Assembly: GCA_934512135.1 (NCBI GenBank)
Contig: CAKSWT010000009.1
Location: forward strand, 47,550-111,549
Origin: an uncultured Oscillospiraceae bacterium
GTDB taxonomy: Bacteria > Bacillota > Clostridia > Oscillospirales > Oscillospiraceae
DNA: 64,000 nucleotides
Reading direction: 5' to 3'
The stretch's first letter is position 1, and the number at the start of each line of letters is the position of its first letter. Below the pieces are notes generated by a model. It had not been told where the DNA came from. It was given only the letters and a program-made list of their open reading frames with translations, and did no database searches. Both the position numbers and the translations under genes were made by a program. Positions 61,306 to 64,000 of this stretch are shown piece after piece.

Positions 61306-62511
61306 ATGGCGAAAATCGCAATTTTAGGTCTGGGCACCGTGGGCACCGGGGTGGCGGAGGTGCTGGACCGTCACGCCGAGGCCATTGCCAAAAAGGCGGG
61401 CCAGCCGGTGGAGGTCAAGTATATTCTGGGCCGGCACCCCTATCCTGACAGCCCCTACGGCCATCTGGTGGTCCAGGACTTCTCGGTGATCGAGAATGAC
61501 CCGGAGGTCACCGTGGTGGTGGAGTGCATCGGAGGCTGTGAGCTTCCCTGGAAATACACCACTCGGGCCCTGAACGCAGGGAAAAGCGTGGTCACCTCCA
61601 ACAAGGCGGTGGTGGCGGAATACGGGGACCAGCTTCTGACCCTGGCCCGGAGGCGGGGCCTCCACTATCTCTTTGAGGCCTCGGTGGGGGGCGGCATTCC
61701 CGTGCTCCGGCCTCTGGCCTCCTGTCTCACCGCCAACGAGATCACCCAGGTCTGCGGCATTCTCAACGGCACCACCAACTATATTCTGACTAAAATGATA
61801 AGGGAGGGACTGTCCTTTGACGCCGCCCTCCGGGAGGCCCAGGAGAAGGGCTATGCCGAGGCGGATCCCTCCGCCGACGTGGAGGGCCTGGACGCCTGCC
61901 GGAAGATCTGCATTCTGGGGTCCCTGGCCTTTGGACAGCACATCTATCCCCGGCAGGTCGCCACCCAGGGCATCACCGCCCTGACCTCCCGGGACGTGGC
62001 CCTGGCCCAGGCCGGGGGCATGAAAATCAAGCTCCTGGGCCGGGCCCTTCGGCTCCCCCAGGGAGGCGTTACCGCCTTTGTGGCCCCCCATCTGGTGGAC
62101 CGGGAGGCCCCCCTGGCCACGGTGGAGGACGTGTTCAACGCCGTGGTGGTCTGGGGCGACGCCGCCGGCGAGGTGATGTTCTATGGCCGGGGGGCGGGAA
62201 AGCTCCCCACAGCCTCGGCGGTGGTCTCCGACATTATCGACGCGGTGCAAGACCAGGAGGATTGGCTGATGGACTGGGCCCCGGGGACAGAGGAACCCCT
62301 GGTCAGCCACTGGAAGCTGGAGATGCCCTGGTATTTCCGCACCGGAGAGCCGGTCCACCGGATCACCCAGGCTCTGGGTCAGGTCCGGCTGCTCACCAGC
62401 GGCCAGGCTCCGGGAGAGCTGGGGGTCCTCACCGGCCCCATGTCCCGGGAGACCCTGGCAAAACTGACCCAAGGGCTGGACATGGCCCTGTGCCTGCCGG
62501 TGCTGGCATAA
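61306..62511 (+). CDS. hom: Homoserine dehydrogenase
   Basis: 401 residues: NAD(P)-binding start (KIAILGLGTVGTGVAEVL), catalytic part (SNKAVVAEYG, then FEASVGGGIPVLRPL, GILNGTTNYILTKM and the lysine/acid region EADPSADVEGLDA) and a C-terminal ~80-residue ACT-like end. It reduces aspartate semialdehyde to homoserine for threonine and methionine. TAAGGAGG before the ATG. Middle gene of the operon. Confidence 0.95.
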   Translation: MAKIAILGLGTVGTGVAEVLDRHAEAIAKKAGQPVEVKYILGRHPYPDSPYGHLVVQDFSVIENDPEVTVVVECIGGCELPWKYTTRALNAGKSVVTSNKAVVAEYGDQLLTLARRRGLHYLFEASVGGGIPVLRPLASCLTANEITQVCGILNGTTNYILTKMIREGLSFDAALREAQEKGYAEADPSADVEGLDACRKICILGSLAFGQHIYPRQVATQGITALTSRDVALAQAGGMKIKLLGRALRLPQGGVTAFVAPHLVDREAPLATVEDVFNAVVVWGDAAGEVMFYGRGAGKLPTASAVVSDIIDAVQDQEDWLMDWAPGTEEPLVSHWKLEMPWYFRTGEPVHRITQALGQVRLLTSGQAPGELGVLTGPMSRETLAKLTQGLDMALCLPVLA

Positions 62512-62529
62512 TCTAGAGGAGGAATTCCC

Positions 62530-63738
62530 ATGGCACTGATTGTTCAGAAGTTCGGCGGCAGCTCTGTGGCCGACACGGATCGGATCCTGCATGTGGCAGA
62601 GATCATTACAAATACCTACAAAAAAGGAAACGACGTGGTGGTGGTCCTCTCCGCCCAGGGAGACACCACCGACGATCTCCTGGCCCGGGCCTACGAGATC
62701 AACCCCTACGCCTCCGGCCGGGAGCTGGATGTGCTGCTGACCACGGGAGAGCAGCAGTCCGTGGCCCTGATGGCCATGGCCATTGAGCGGCTGGGCTGCC
62801 CGGTGGTGTCCCTGACGGGATGGCAGGTGGGCATGGAGACCACCTCCAGCTACGGCGCCGCCCGCATTAAAAAGGTCTCCAGTCCCCGGGTCCGGGAGGA
62901 GCTGGACCGGAAGCGTATCGTTCTGGTCACCGGCTTCCAGGGCATCAACAAGTTCGGCGATCAGACCACCCTGGGCCGGGGCGGCTCGGACACCACGGCG
63001 GTGGCTCTGGCGGTGGCCCTGAAGGCCAACCTCTGCCAGATCTACACCGACGTGGACGGGGTTTACACCGCCGACCCCCGGAAGGTGAAAACCGCCCGGA
63101 AAATCGACGAGATCACCTATGACGAAATGCTGGAGCTGGCCTCCCTGGGGGCCCAGGTCCTTCACAACCGGTCAGTGGAAATGGCCAAGCGGTACAATAT
63201 GAATCTGGAGGTGCTCTCCAGCTTTACGGGAGCACCGGGAACCATTGTCAAGGAGGCAGTGAAACAAGTGGAAAAGACGTATATCAGCGGCGTGGCCTCG
63301 GACAAGGACGTCGCCCGAATCGCTCTGGTGGGCCTGCAGGACACCCCCGGCACCGCCTACAAGGTCTTTAATCTCCTGGCCAAGGAGAAAATCAACGTGG
63401 ACATTATCCTCCAGTCCATCGGCCGAAGCGACTCCAAGGACATCTCCTTCACCGTGGAGAAAAAGGTGGCGGATCGGACCTACCGGCTGCTGATGGACCA
63501 CCGGGACACCCTGGGCTACGACCATGTGGACATCAACCAGGACGTGGCCAAGGTCTCCGTGGTGGGAGGCGGCATGGTGGGCAATCCCGGCGTGGCCGCC
63601 ACCATGTTTGAGGCCCTCTACGAGGAGCACATCAACATCAAGATGATCTCCACCAGTGAGATCAAGGTCTCCGTGCTGATTAGCAAGGATGACACGGATA
63701 AGGCCGTGGCGGCCATTCACGATAAGTTCTTTCACTGA
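62530..63738 (+). CDS. lysC: Aspartate kinase
   Basis: 402 residues: kinase motif VQKFGGSSVAD at the start, TTLGRGGSDTTAVALAVAL, DVDGVYTADPRKV, and two C-terminal ACT domains (VGLQDTPGTAYKVFNLLA; VSVVGGGMVGNPGVAATMF). It phosphorylates aspartate, the entry to lysine, threonine and methionine synthesis, with feedback through the ACT pair. GAGGAG before the ATG. Last gene of ACT-hom-lysC. Confidence 0.96.
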   Translation: MALIVQKFGGSSVADTDRILHVAEIITNTYKKGNDVVVVLSAQGDTTDDLLARAYEINPYASGRELDVLLTTGEQQSVALMAMAIERLGCPVVSLTGWQVGMETTSSYGAARIKKVSSPRVREELDRKRIVLVTGFQGINKFGDQTTLGRGGSDTTAVALAVALKANLCQIYTDVDGVYTADPRKVKTARKIDEITYDEMLELASLGAQVLHNRSVEMAKRYNMNLEVLSSFTGAPGTIVKEAVKQVEKTYISGVASDKDVARIALVGLQDTPGTAYKVFNLLAKEKINVDIILQSIGRSDSKDISFTVEKKVADRTYRLLMDHRDTLGYDHVDINQDVAKVSVVGGGMVGNPGVAATMFEALYEEHINIKMISTSEIKVSVLISKDDTDKAVAAIHDKFFH

Positions 63739-63769
63739 AAAAGAGGCCCACAGGGGCCTCTTTTTTTCG

Positions 63770-64000
63770 CTGTTTCCGCTGCCCAGCGGAGGACGTGCTC
63801 CGGGGGTATATTTCCCTCAGCGTGAGGGAGGACGGCCTCCGGCGGCCCCATTTCTGTGTGGACAGAAATGGGGGAAAGAGCCAACAAAGGGCACGGCCCT
63901 TTGTAAACCCACAAAGGACAGCTGCCTCGTTCTGTGGTGCGCTCCTTTGCGTGTGCCTGCCCGCCGCCGTCTGGTTCGCTCTGCTCCCAGCGGCGAACGC
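63770..64000 (+). repeat. Dispersed structured repeat, copy D (cut by window end)
   Basis: Flank modules (CCGCTGCCCAGCGG plus GGACG linker, then CCCTCAGCGTGAGGG plus GGACG linker) lead into the left end hairpin at 63846-63873. The next ~125 bp match copies B and C almost base for base up to the window end within AGCGGCGAACGC. It follows lysC directly. Confidence 0.85.

Noticed and set aside
61324..63165. 613-codon minus-strand open frame
   Set aside because: Antisense to hom and lysC, both certain genes.

Overview
The window reads as chromosomal DNA of an anaerobic gut Clostridia-class Firmicute, most likely Oscillospiraceae (Flavonifractor / Lawsonibacter / Dysosmobacter type). The taxonomic guess is inference. 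It rests on an rnfCDGEAB electron-transport operon, a type III glutamine synthetase, DUF4317 and DUF5688 proteins, several Old-Yellow-Enzyme/dienoyl-CoA-reductase-like iron-sulfur flavoenzymes, and a very GC-rich core genome with strong Shine-Dalgarno sequences.

The window has two halves. Positions 1 to about 30,200 are of moderate GC and look like an accessory island. From the initiator tRNA-Met gene (30,229-30,305, minus strand) to the end the DNA is clearly GC-richer and carries ordinary chromosomal operons. The tRNA has its 3' end facing the island, as expected if elements integrate at tRNA 3' ends.

Left half: three catabolic or redox modules alternate with wreckage of mobilizable/conjugative elements. 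Module 1 (1-3,842) is a flavoenzyme and a solute-binding lipoprotein, divergent from a LysR regulator. Module 2 (11,413-15,956) is a flavoenzyme and an SLC13-like permease, divergent from another LysR. Module 3 (24,800-29,780) is a TetR regulator, cyclase-type hydrolase, amidohydrolase and a third flavoenzyme. Between them lie a mobilization/replication block (VirE-like helicase, CHC2 primase, hairpin-rich non-coding DNA, MobA, MobC; 5,332-10,161) and a plasmid-type replication/partition block (RepA_N, SSB, ParB, ParM; 17,556-22,642). Several genes are cut abruptly: a GH3 glycosidase lacking its catalytic half, a GPH sugar symporter, a DUF5688 gene, a dnaA fragment, two pieces of thioester/Cna-B pilin-like surface proteins and an RHH repressor. 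The parB-like gene is split by one in-frame stop codon. No integrase or transposase was seen.

Right half: an alpha/beta hydrolase; DUF4317; a BlaI/BlaR1-like signalling operon with two matching operator palindromes; a CNNM/CorC-type membrane protein; a D,D-carboxypeptidase; an AEC transporter; a LytTR regulator; a lipoprotein; glutamine synthetase III with a structured leader; an FAD oxidoreductase; tRNA-Val and tRNA-Gly; the Rnf operon; a solute-binding lipoprotein with divergent LysR; a MATE pump with MarR; rpsF-ssb-rpsR; and an ACT-homoserine dehydrogenase-aspartate kinase operon. Four intergenic spacers (about 46.8, 56.1, 58.1 and 63.8 kb) carry copies of one roughly 390-bp structured repeat whose end hairpins differ in sequence between copies but stay base-paired. 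This repeat is the best candidate for something undescribed.
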